From Euperipatoides rowelli (lineage: Eukaryota > Onychophora > Udeonychophora > Euonychophora > Peripatopsidae): 14,579 nt of DNA. Positions 1 to 8,560 of the stretch are shown piece by piece. The notes beneath the pieces were generated by a model. The model saw only the letters and a program-made list of their open reading frames with translations. It was not told where the DNA came from and did not search any database. The position numbers and the translations under genes were made by a program. The first letter of the stretch is position 1. The number at the start of each line of letters is the position of its first letter. The DNA is taken from NCBI GenBank assembly GCA_003024985.2, contig PXIH01S0011989.1; one strand, written 5' to 3'.

Positions 1-1700
1 TTTAATTTTAAAAAAACAACAAAACAATACATTTAACTTATTTTTTTTTTTCATTTATTTGGGAGGGGGGAGTAGGAAAGCTAACTGAATTTTGAAGGCT
101 GTAGACCCTTTAGCCTCTCCCCTTGGCATCATCCCTGACCCAGCCTGAACGTTTAGTGTAGTTAATTAACAGCAAGATTTTCATGTTGATGCTATTCAAA
201 ATCATTTATCAGAAATTATATAAATTATTACTATACAAAGATATATACAAATTAAATTATCTAAATATTTACAGATGTAGGCCTATACATAAAGTTATTA
301 GAGTAAATATAAATATGATCTGTAGACATAACCACTTCAAATGCATAGGATAAAATTAAGAAGAAACACTGCCATCAACTGAATGCATGCATATACACTG
401 AGTCTCATGCAAACTTGCATTTGTATACTTTTTTTTCTCATTATATCAAAAAGGCATGTTAGTTAAAACTTGTAGATGGACACTATTTTGCAAACTAATT
501 TTGCTACCCTCTGTCTAGCATCAACATCATCCTCTTTCTTGCAAAGCATGCTNTTTTTTTTTTTTTTGGCTTAATGCTCATCAACTGACATTAAGATGTC
601 TTAGTCTGGCTTCTTCCATTGACAATTTTTTTAAAGGATAAAGTTTATGCCTGCAGAGACAATTTAAAATAAAGAGTTATTCATTGTAAGGACCAGGACC
701 CCCCTTCCCATCTATAAGAACTATAATTATTTTCCCATTGAGTTATGTTTTAAAGGGCCAAATTAACTTTTAAACTGAAATCATTAATAAACCATTGTAA
801 TTTAACAAAATACTTCATATTTATACTTATAAAACTAAATGCTACTAATAATTTGTTGTAATTCATAGTGGAACATATTTTTTTCATTAGATTATGAATA
901 AATGTTGTTTAGTACTAAGATAAAATCACTGCACCAAACTAAGCACTATTTATTTTTAAAAAAAATTCTACAGGTTGAATAAAGACCAGCTGTTATAATT
1001 ATATTTTATTTAAAATCTTGTGTTTTATAATTACCTATGAAAGATTTATTGGTATATTTAAAATTTGTTGTATATGAAAATTATACATGCATTAAGTTCA
1101 TCCAAGTTAAGCATGGTGCTAATTACTATTTTCACAAAGGAAATATCTTTATTTACATTTTATTTGATCTCTATTTTTATGTTTTTGTATAACAAAATTA
1201 TGATTTTTTTTTTTTACAAAAAAAAAATAATTATATAATCATTTTGTGAAGTTAACAGTTTTCTGTTTTGGAATTGCAAGGTAAATTTAAATATATGCTA
1301 ATGAAAAAGGCTATGATTGATGGAAAGAAAAATAATACACTAGATAGCTCTAAATGCTTGTAGTAATTATTTTCTCAATTAATTTTTATATAAAAAAAAT
1401 TAATTTAATTTTCAATTTGCTGATAAGATCATTTTAATTAAAACTAAGTTATATTGTTTAGCCATTTACTGTATATTTTGTTTGCTATGGAAATTATGTT
1501 TCTAGCTTCAGTATAATGTACACTGTTGGATATAATAGTCATTTTTAGAAATCCAAATAAGTTTGGTAGTGTCAATAACAAGCTCCATTCAATAAATTTT
1601 TACCATATGAATAATATGCAGTATATTCATTTTATATTAGTAGGATGTAATACTGTTTATATACACATAGTATATACTGTATTTACATGTTATATATACT
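1..1700. other. AT-rich non-coding stretch, nothing assignable
   Basis: I read all frames here and saw no sustained coding signal, RNA gene or element end. The sequence is very AT-rich with many poly-T and poly-A runs, for example around 1204-1227 and 1391-1400. A pyrimidine-rich stretch at about 110-150 and a G run at 61-70 are the only GC-richer spots. One ambiguous base (N) sits at 553 at the start of a poly-T run. An intron or intergenic spacer is possible, but nothing in the sequence decides it. Confidence 0.6.
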
Positions 1701-1704
1701 GTGG

Positions 1705-1710
<6 letters not shown>

Positions 1711-1763
<53 letters not shown>

Positions 1764-1778
1764 ATATATATATATATA
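1711..1778. repeat. (TA)20-(TG)6-(TA)8 compound microsatellite
   Basis: Seen directly: TA dinucleotides at 1711-1750, TG at 1751-1762 and TA again at 1763-1778. The tract sits a few bases beyond the inferred 3' end of the Penelope-like element on the minus strand. It may therefore be a terminal microsatellite belonging to that element or the insertion target. Confidence 0.95.
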
Positions 1779-1904
1779 ATAGAAAATAATCACACTTGTG
1801 TGAATTAAGAGAACAACAGGACACTGTTTTCACACTTGATAAGAAATATTTTATTAAAGATAACAAGATTCAGTAGCATACATACTGTATAATGTATGTA
1901 CAAA

Positions 1905-1940
1905 CAGATCTTTCTAGGGTTATAACCCTTCATTAGAGCA
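1905..1940 (-). ncRNA. hammerhead-like ribozyme core, degenerate
   Basis: On the minus strand CTAATGA (1936-1930) is followed directly by a perfect 14-base palindrome (1929-1916), one extra A, and GAAA (1914-1911). The hammerhead consensus is CUGAUGA, stem II, GAAA. Here one core base is changed (G to A) and one base is inserted before GAAA. I could not find a convincing stem I partner or cleavage site upstream. Its place after an endonuclease relic of Penelope type is where such ribozymes are known. It is best read as a decayed copy, not an active ribozyme. Confidence 0.4.
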
Positions 1941-2119
1941 CACAATTAAGTTTTCTTAATGGAAATGAAAAATATAAATTAGAAAATAAATGTCAATATT
2001 AAATTAAAGAATAAATATATACAAGTAAAATAATATTTTTATTTTTTAAAAATGCCTTGTGTCCTACGTTTAGTAGTTGTAGAGAGCTTTTCCAACATTT
2101 AAGATTAAGGGAAGGCTTT

Positions 2120-2430
2120 TAATGGAGGATTAATAAACAATGTTCTAACATTAGTTGTTCCAAGGGGTTAAAAATAGGCATCAAAATTGTAAATTTTGCA
2201 TTTGTTGCTGTATGTTTATTATCAAGTAAATGTTTATATATATAGTAGCCTGATTGTTGTGGCACAGGTATTCGGATATATGTACCCCTACAGCTTGAGA
2301 GGTCATTTCACAATATATGTGGGGGCAACTACAATTAAAAAAGTAAATAACCGAGACAGAATCAAGGTATCCTAGGGATAAAATTTTTTCACATTTTTAA
2401 AGAATTTAAGACGGTTGGAGGAAGGTGTAG
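2120..2430 (-). pseudogene. Penelope-type GIY-YIG endonuclease relic
   Basis: In Penelope-like elements this domain nicks the target DNA to prime reverse transcription. Seen: the phrase SNRLKFFKN (about 2419-2393), which resembles the conserved link between RT and endonuclease. It is followed by a block with a CxC pair, then H-I-Y-C-E-M-T-S and H-I-S-E-Y-L-C (2333-2250), which matches the family pattern Cys-rich, Y-x-G-x-T-S, then R-I-x-E-H-L. In a second frame comes K-H-L-L-D-N-K-H and then T-I-L-M and L-M-L-E-H (about 2225-2120), the expected H...H and late glutamate region. The frame switch lies in a TATATATA run near 2235. The glycine of the GIY-YIG core is replaced (E-M-T-S) and the expected arginine is H, so the enzyme is dead. 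Assignment is from motif order, not alignment. Confidence 0.62.
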
Positions 2431-2630
2431 GGACTAGGATAATATTAAAAAAAATTAGAGTGAAGAGGTAGGAATAGTTCATTTTAAATTGATTGAAGAT
2501 GGGCAAAATAATAGAATAGTGTACTAATGAATCAATTTTTAAAAATATATCTTTAAAATTATTAGAAGTGGAATAGTGGGTAGAATAAATAAAGGTGACT
2601 GAAAATTGTAATTTAAAATCAATAAGATTA

Positions 2631-3186
2631 TGAAAATAGGTGCTAGAAGGGGATAGAAGATTACTAGGTGGTAGATGAGGATGGGATGAGTAAAGATGAG
2701 TGGGAGAATAGTGTGGATGAGAGATAAGAAGGAGGGGATATATTGGTGTATGTAATGAGATGAAACTAATTTATTATATTAAGAAGTAAGGGATAATTAT
2801 TACATGAATATATACAACGGATGTGATTCAATTCAGAAGAAAGTTGAAATTCTGAAGAGCATGTGCAAAGGTCACGCAGGATTTTTGGAATAATCTGAGT
2901 GTTAATCAATTTTTGTGTCATTTTGCTGAGGTATGCAAAAGACAGTAAAGTTGACTGATGGAGGGGTACGTGAAATTGTTATGTCTAAAAAGTTGAGGGA
3001 GCCATTATGTTGGATTTCTAGCTGCTTGTTAAGCCGCCATTACAACAAAGAAAGAAAAAAACTGAAAAATCCCATCAACCACACATTTGGAAGACTTACC
3101 CCTCCATCTGGATGATAAGGTAATAACTAAAAATCTTAACTGAAAAAAATATATAATATAAACAATTTTATGAATAATGCTAAATA
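2631..3186. other. Unassigned, possibly including a decayed BEL/Pao 3' LTR
   Basis: No coding relic was recognised. At about 2640-2750 the plus strand is strongly purine-rich. The part next to the BEL/Pao pol end should hold that element's 3' LTR if it was ever complete. No matching 5' copy was found in the window, so this cannot be shown. Short ATG-initiated frames here lack any family resemblance. Confidence 0.4.
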
Positions 3187-3269
3187 TTCCCCTCACCTTG
3201 AAATGTCATTTTCAAAAACAAAGGGAAAAATACGAGCACAACTCCCAAAAAAAAATAGCAAATAAATTT

Positions 3270-3559
3270 CATTCAGGATCTCTGTCCATTGGCAATGGTG
3301 AAACTTTCACAATTGGTCTGGTCAATTGTCCACGAGCAGTTTTTAGTGATAGACCTCACAAGTCCATCATTCCCAGTATTGAGGTGTCGCTCTATCCCAC
3401 TTCCACTTTAGAGGTGGCATTGTTTCATCTCTGATGAGTACTAACTCCCAACCTTTAAGTTGTCTCTTTGCCACATTTTTGGGACGTCGAGAGAGATATT
3501 CACTACTACAACGCCTCCAGAAGTTCTGACCAACTGTTGTGAGTACTGCCATCTGGTGA
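3270..3559 (-). pseudogene. BEL/Pao DUF5641 (pol C-terminal domain) relic
   Basis: The minus frame from 3552 reads Q-N-F-W-R-R, S-E-Y-L and then L-V-L-I-R-D-E-T-M-P-P-L-K-W, the hallmark of DUF5641, the SH3-like end of BEL/Pao pol. Near 3385-3370 the reading moves by one base to G-N-D-G-L-V-R. Near 3340 it moves again, to L-T-R-P-I-V-K-V-S-P-L-P, the typical last motif of these polyproteins. Two frame changes are therefore seen in about 60 bases. The end of the coding relic lies close to 3275, and the polypurine-like run follows about 75 bases later. Confidence 0.8.
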
Positions 3560-4560
3560 GAATTGATTTTGCATTAGATAAAATCTGGCTGTGGAATAGC
3601 AATTAAAGGACTACCAATGAGGAAATGTTAAGGTGTTAAGGCTGACAGGTCACTAGGATTGTTGGAGAGTGTGTTAAGATGCCTTGAATTCAAACATGCC
3701 TCAATTTGAGTTAAAACGGTCATTTCTTCAAAATTGAGGATGGCATTTTCTACTATGGGCTTCAAATGTAACTTGATGCCTGCCTCTCAGAGTCCTCCAA
3801 AGTGTGGTGCAGCAGGAGTGTTGAAGGACCAATTAATTCCATGGTCAGATAGGTGAGACATAGTTATTATGATCAGGACTCCTTACCATTTTCAGGAATT
3901 GCTTTAATTGACATCAGCCCCTACAAAATTTGTACCACAATCATTGTGGATAGTTGCTGGTCTATACGACGAGCTACAAAATGCTGTGGTAGTTAAGTCA
4001 CTGATTTATTCTAACTGTATTGCTCTTGTAGCAAAACAAATGAAGAGATATGTAACCCTTATAATTTTTGTGGCCACGTCCCTTTAATATCCACAGCTGT
4101 AAAGGACCAGCATAGTCCACTCCACAGAAAGAGAATGGAGGTGGTGGAGTTACACTGGCAGATGGAAGGTCACCCATCAATTGCTGAGCCAATGTTGCCT
4201 GCTGATATTGACAAATGACACTCGTGGAAAAATATCACAGACAGCATCACGGCCACTCAAAATCCAAAACTGCCTTTAAAGAACAGTCGGCATTAACTGA
4301 GCCCAGCATGCAGACTAGTGATGTGTGTGTGTGTGTGAATAATTTGTTTGGTAGGAATATGCCTATGTAGCAACAGGAAGGGGTTCTTCTGGTTCTCATA
4401 CAGTTATGATTTAAAAAGTCTATCGCCCACCCTGAGTCATCCCTTGTTGTCTAAGAAAGGTGCAAGGCACATAAACGACAATAGGCAGAGACAGTTAAAG
4501 TTGTTGGATGTCACACCAAACTGGTCTCTCTGCACAAGTTTTACCTAGTGCAGAAGTGCC
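3560..4560 (-). pseudogene. BEL/Pao integrase relic
   Basis: Integrase inserts the new DNA copy into the genome. The zinc-binding N-terminal part (about 4560-4290) is badly decayed and holds a (TG)8 tract at 4322-4337. Then come F-W-I-L-S-G-R (about 4270-4250), M-G-D-L-P and G-V-D-Y-A-G-P-L (about 4170-4095, first catalytic Asp), N-D-C-G-T-N-F-V-G (about 3945-3918, second Asp; the family usually has S-D-N-G), and P-H-F-G-G-L-stop-E-A-G (about 3803-3779, catalytic Glu directly after a stop at 3789-3787 where Trp is usual). L-T-Q-I-E-A-C-L-N-S-R and H-F-L-I-G follow at about 3715-3610. The three catalytic acids survive, but stops and frame changes break the protein. Confidence 0.82.
4322..4337. 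repeat. (TG)8 microsatellite inside the BEL/Pao integrase relic
   Basis: Eight TG units are seen directly. They lie in the region that should encode the integrase zinc-binding part, and probably arose or expanded after the element lost function. Confidence 0.9.
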
Positions 4561-4789
4561 TGTTGAAGCTCAATGGTTTACAAAAGTCCAATAACTCTCA
4601 ACTCTTGGTGTTTTGCTGTTTCTAATGTACCTGAAGCACCAAGCAGTGATATGCTGTAACCTGCATAAGCATGAATAGCTCTGTAATAAGGACAAATCAC
4701 AACTGACATGCAAGGAAAAAACACTTATTTTATTCCAAATGCAATAGGACTTTCAGGAACATGTGGACTGGCACCACAGACAGGAATAT

Positions 4790-5559
4790 CCAAAGAGTGG
4801 TGAAAATCTGGACACTCCACCACAGTTCATGGTTCAGCAGTTCTAATAGTGAAATCCACAAGAAGCGCAATCAGTCAGGTTTTGATCACTGCTTACATGA
4901 TGCCAGTGAGTGTTAGGAAGACTCGCCTGAATCTCATTAACACTATTTGCAATGAAAGTCTTCCAGTGAGAAGGAATCTATGAAAGCCATGCCAGTACGA
5001 TGGTGGAATTGGTATAGGCATGCACTTTTGGTCATGCAGTCATTGAATCTAAGTAACTAAACATTACAGCTACAAAGCTCCACAGAGTTCAAGACAAGAC
5101 AAAGATTGAGTCTTTATTGGTGCAACCCAGATTTTGGAAGCTATCTATAATGTTTTAACCTGTCATTGGAAGATGTGGTATGCAGATAGACTACAATGGC
5201 ATAAGCCTGCTCAGAGGCATCAGAGAATACATGCAAATGATAGGCAGATGAATCCAGAAGAGCAAAACATTGTGGAATATTAAAGTCTTGGATCCTTGGC
5301 AATTCTTGATGGTAATGAATCCATTGATCCCTGTATGTTGTGGGCACTGATGGTCCCAACCCAAGTCAAGTTTACACAATGATTGAAAAAGTAACTTTGC
5401 CTTAATTGTTGTGGATGATAGCCAACCCAACGGATCGTCTAACCTTGCTAGATCATAGATAAGTGAATGTTTGGTGACTATTCCAGTCTGGTCTAGAGGT
5501 GGCATCAAGAAGGAAAAACAATCTGAACCAGGCTGCCAGACTATCCCCCAATATCTTTA
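4790..5559 (-). pseudogene. BEL/Pao RT thumb and RNase H region, degenerate
   Basis: The segment starts with the Pao connection pattern: T-K-H-S-L-I-Y-D-L-A-R-L-D-D-P-L-G-W (about 5475-5420) and L-D-L-G-W-D (5375-5358). The RNase H-like start H-V-F-S-D-A-S-E follows at about 5233-5210, with its first catalytic Asp at 5221-5219. Further down one frame reads S-T-I-V-L-A-W (about 5010-4990), a stop, then H-W-K-T-F-I-A-N-S-V (about 4965-4935), L-T-D-C-A-S (about 4880-4863) and finally L-W-W. These are the ordered landmarks of the family. The second catalytic Asp of the T-D-S-x-x-V-L-x-W motif is replaced (T-N-S). The region is complete in order but unreadable as one protein. Confidence 0.78.
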
Positions 5560-6290
5560 CACTTTGGTCCTTGCATATTTGAAATGGCAGTGCAGTTTCT
5601 CTTGAACATGGGGGAACTGCTTCCAATAAAGCACTGTTGTTGGATGACCACTTACAAAGTTCAAATCCTCCATTGGCAAGTAGCTGAATAAGCTGAGACT
5701 AACATGAGAGCCTCAAGTTCTGAGCTGGCTCCGGATAAGAGGTCGTCAACAAAGAAGTCACTAGTTAAAACTGCAGTGCAAGTAGCAAAGTCTTCTCATC
5801 TTCAGCTAACTGGTTTAGACATCTAGTAGCCTGGTATGGTGCTGAAGATGTTCCATACATGATAGTCCACAGATAGAAGTCTTGGATAGGCTGGTTTGTG
5901 TCTTCCCTCCACACAATACACTAAAAGTCATTGTCCAGAGGATGCATGTTGACCTGACGATACACTGTCATGGTGATGATATGGCTATGAAATCGGAGAA
6001 TCAGGGGCAAATGTCCTCCTGCACTCTAGGTCCAACCATCAGTTGTCATTAAATGATACATCTGTATATAATTTTTCAGATGCATCAAAAACAACACAAA
6101 GCTTGGTTGTAGTACTGCTAGACTTGAAGACAGCATGATGTGCCATAGACTTGATTGGGAGAAGGAGTCTTTTTCCAAGATCTGCAGAAGTGGGGTGAAA
6201 TGAAAGTCTAACAATAAGTCTGTCTCGAGTAGAAATGAAATGCTTCTCACAGGCAGCTTCTTCAAGTGTTAGTAACTTGGTTGGCACACC
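5560..6290 (-). pseudogene. pol: BEL/Pao reverse transcriptase relic
   Basis: Seen in order on the minus strand: L-T-L-E-E-A-A-C-E-K-H-F (about 6272-6237), H-H-A-V-F-K-S and T-T-K-L-C-V-V-F-D-A-S (about 6140-6075), L-M-V-G-P then Y-R-Q-V (about 6040-5955), Y-G-T-S-S-A-P (about 5865-5840, motif B), and F-V-D-D-L-L-S-G (about 5753-5730, motif C). Roughly forty codons normally lying between the E-E-x-A-C block and H-H-A-V-F-K are missing near 6152. At about 5965 about five codons are lost, including the motif A aspartate. Motif C keeps both aspartates. Stops and frame changes are scattered. It once copied element RNA to DNA in cytoplasmic particles; it cannot now. Confidence 0.82.
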
Positions 6291-6725
6291 CTCAATATCC
6301 TAAAGCGATGAAGATCAGCTTCAGTGATGGAATGTACATGGTGACTTGGAATAGATCCATGAACTGGTTTGTTTAACTTACCAGTTAAAATCCAGCCTAA
6401 GGTTGTTTCCAAAGCAGTTGGAGAGCCAATAGGTCCTCGGCAAAGACCACTCAGAAATAGGTCTGCATAGATGTAAGCTCCCAACAGGATGTTGATCTGG
6501 GGGGTCAGCTAATGGCAATAATTTGTAATGTGTATATTGATGTTTTCACATTGTTAACACAAGTGCATCGGTAGTAAAGTCATCACTAGGCTTTTGAACA
6601 GATGAGAATATTAAACGAACATTGCCATGTTATGTGACTACTCCATGGGCTGATACACCAGTAATATTTACATTTGTCCTAATCTTCCTGTGGCCCAGCT
6701 TCTGAATCCAAAAGTGCACTTCCGA
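6290..6725 (-). pseudogene. BEL/Pao aspartic protease (DUF1758) relic
   Basis: This domain would cleave the Gag-Pol polyprotein. The active-site segment is seen as A-L-L-D-S-E at about 6717-6700, with the Asp at 6708-6706. The family has D-S-G here, so the glycine after D-S has become glutamate, followed soon by a stop. Further on, L-A-D-P and I-N-I-L-L-G-A (about 6495-6478) lead to Y-A-D-L, G-P-I-G-S-P-T-A and T-L-G-W-I-L-T-G (to about 6385), the characteristic C-terminal end of DUF1758. The sequence then runs through L-H-R-F into the RT leader. At least two frame changes lie between 6690 and 6490. It is non-functional. Confidence 0.75.
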
Positions 6726-6849
6726 TCGGCTCTGATGTTGAGTGACCAATGGTGCTTGGCAACACTGGCTTGATCAGGTCATAGTTGCATCCACATGAAT
6801 GAGTGAATTATGACGGACAGGGCATGCACAATATCTACTACTAAGACAT

Positions 6850-7325
6850 TGCTGTGCTTTGTGTCTAGTTATAATACAACTTGAGATTATTAATCACTGC
6901 CTCATGATTATGTACAATGAGCTTAAGGAATGCCTCACACTTATAAAGGCTGTGGTCACCTTTACAATGATAACACTTGGAAACAACAGTTCCATGATGA
7001 ACCAATGTAGACTTAGATTTATGATTAAATTTTGGAGTGACCTTAGGATGAGAGTGCACTTGCTAGAGGTTGCAGCAGAGAGAGCATGAGCACATTGATC
7101 TAAAAAATACATTAAATGTGTATATTTAGGTAGATTATCTCAATCTAACGAGAGTTCCCCTTCCGTACAAGAGTCACTGTCGAATAGTTTACCAATAATG
7201 TGCACCAAGATCACACCCTATTGGTCAATAGGTACCCCTTGAACCCCAATAGCACAAACACATTCATTAGTAGTGTCTACTAATTTGCATAAGGAACTGG
7301 CAGAACCATCATATTCTATCACGAG
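6850..7325 (-). pseudogene. gag: BEL/Pao gag, C-terminal DUF1759 half and CCHC knuckle
   Basis: Gag forms the particle and its knuckle binds element RNA. From 7325 down to about 7050 one minus frame reads continuously except for two stops. It carries the phrases G-S-A-S-S-L-C-K-L-V-D-T, V-I-L-V-H-I-I and D-N-L-P-K-Y, the pattern of the second half of DUF1759 (GS..AL..LVD, ..LLVHLL..KL, ..LP....L..FL). Both stops sit where the family usually has tryptophan. A frameshift near 7050 leads to a C-x2-C-x3-H-x4-C zinc knuckle at 6975-6937. The N-terminal half of DUF1759 is absent: similarity ends abruptly at about 7325 and the next 1.2 kb is unrelated. Confidence is high for the family, moderate for the ends. 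Confidence 0.78.
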
Positions 7326-8560
7326 ATAAGCTTATTTGCACCTTAGCTTGACACAATCTATTATTACCATAAACACTCGGCTCCGAGGTCGACATACCCT
7401 ACACTAGCATGGAAGATGGGGGGTCTCCGAGGCCAGCATAGACCTACACCCACCTGGAAGTCAAATCTGCATAATCAGTATTGATTGTCCCTACTAAGGC
7501 AAGGGTCCTGTCTCTAACTAAGCCCACTTACAGAATAACATTCATATCATTACTAATACAAAATTATTACATTATATAAGCTTCACTTAGCGACGACCTT
7601 GTTTACAGCTAATGTCACTTGTGCTGTAGCAAAGCGCAAATACTAGACTGTAACCATAACATGGGACAACTTCTATTATCTCCACAGCCTCAGCTTGGGT
7701 TGACTTAAGCATGACAGTTAAGGCACTTAAGATCCCAATACATCCTGGCCGACATAGATTGGAGAAGTTAGCCCCAGGGAGAAAATTACCAAATAGATAC
7801 CTTACTTTTATTATTAATCTCTATCTACACTTACATGCAAATATGCGTATCCGAAATCACTGATATGACATCTACATGTAGACTAAAAGCAGACAGCGGT
7901 TACCCTAAAGGACAAGATAAATACTGAAAGAGGGCAAATTGTGCCAACTAAGAATGAATCTCTCACAATAGCTAAATAGCCAGCACAATTATGCAAGAAA
8001 AAAGGTAGCCTATCTAAACCCTAATAAAATCCCAGTCGAACCAGCCGAAAAGGACTAAAGAGGTAAAAGGGGGGCCAACCCTTTATTATCCCTTCCCCGA
8101 TAGAAAGGTACAGGTACCATCCCTATTAACACCATTAGAAAAGGACACCCACGAGTAGAAAGATTAAAATTTAATTATATTATCTCAATACTTAGCCTCT
8201 ACACATACACAAACAAGCGTCCGTTTAGCAAACACACATCTTTATTTGCTTAGTAAATAGAATAACAATGATAACCTTTCCCATATTATCATAAATAGAA
8301 TTACCCCTTACAAAATTAGTTTCAGAATAGTAGGTGTTAGTTACACTATACTTTATATGGAAAAAAGGGGGGAGAAGGGANGGGATTTTGGAATATAGCC
8401 AACTGGGTCTTAAAATTAATAATGCCTTTCTCTGGAGATTAAGTGTCTATAAGATTTATTAAGATTACGATATAAATGATATTGGAACAGGAGACAGTTC
8501 ATGAAAAGTACAGCGGTAAAACTTGCGTTGATTAATTTTCACTGAGACTAGGGGATGGGC
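7326..8560. other. Unassigned block, slightly GC-richer, not recognised
   Basis: The gag relic ends abruptly at about 7325 and nothing from there to 8560 resembles gag, an LTR I can pair, an rRNA or any transposase. The middle of the block has longer C and G strings than its surroundings, for example at 8041-8100. It contains an imperfect direct repeat at 7381-7460 and an ambiguous base at 8381 in a purine run. It may be a separate insertion that replaced or displaced the 5' part of the BEL/Pao element. Confidence 0.45.
7381..7460. repeat. Imperfect direct repeat, two units of about 36 bp
   Basis: The unit starting CTCCGAGG at 7381-7415 recurs at 7425-7460 with about four-fifths identity. 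Shared pieces are CTCCGAGG, GCATA/ACATA, CCTACAC and TGGAAG. A short G run separates them. Only two copies are visible. Confidence 0.65.

Larger units (their letters stand above)
1790..2630 (-). mobile_element. Penelope-like retroelement, 3' part, degenerate
   Basis: On the minus strand the order is a weak RT C-terminal/thumb region (about 2630-2460), the connector to the endonuclease (about 2425-2345), a GIY-YIG endonuclease relic (about 2340-2120), then an untranslated region of about 300 bases ending beside the TA microsatellite. Penelope-like elements join RT and GIY-YIG endonuclease in one ORF and often carry hammerhead ribozyme motifs in their terminal repeats, which fits the motif at 1911-1936. 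The RT catalytic core is not visible, so this is a truncated copy or one decayed beyond recognition further out. Frames change at least at 2210-2240 and 2360-2400. The 3' boundary is inferred. Confidence 0.65.
3187..7325 (-). mobile_element. BEL/Pao LTR retrotransposon internal region, degenerate
   Basis: Read on the minus strand, the order is gag with DUF1759 and a CCHC knuckle, DUF1758 protease, Pao-type RT, RNase H, integrase, and DUF5641. This domain order is diagnostic of BEL/Pao, where integrase lies last and ends in DUF5641. About 4.1 kb remain, shorter than the roughly 5-6 kb usual for such interiors. Losses are seen inside the RT and the gag 5' end is missing. Stops and frameshifts occur in every domain. 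A polypurine-like run on the minus strand (3199-3187) just past the pol end is where the 3' LTR primer site would lie. No LTR pair was identified, so both outer boundaries are approximate. Confidence 0.85.

Noticed and set aside
1526-1789. 87-codon plus-strand frame
   Set aside because: Its second half is the TA/TG microsatellite translated as Ile-Tyr repeats, and the first half has no family resemblance.
2933-3434. Plus-strand frames of 60 and 85 codons
   Set aside because: The second is antisense to the DUF5641 relic. The first lacks any domain pattern and lies in decayed sequence.
5191-5508. Treating the BEL/Pao ORF pieces as separate small genes
   Set aside because: They are overlapping fragments of one broken pol; motif order across frames explains them.
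7500-8350. Possible mitochondrial or rRNA-derived insertion
   Set aside because: The composition differs from the flanks, but I see no conserved rRNA or mitochondrial protein motif.
553-8381. The two single N bases at 553 and 8381
   Set aside because: Both sit in homopolymer-like runs and most likely mark base-calling ambiguity, not biology.
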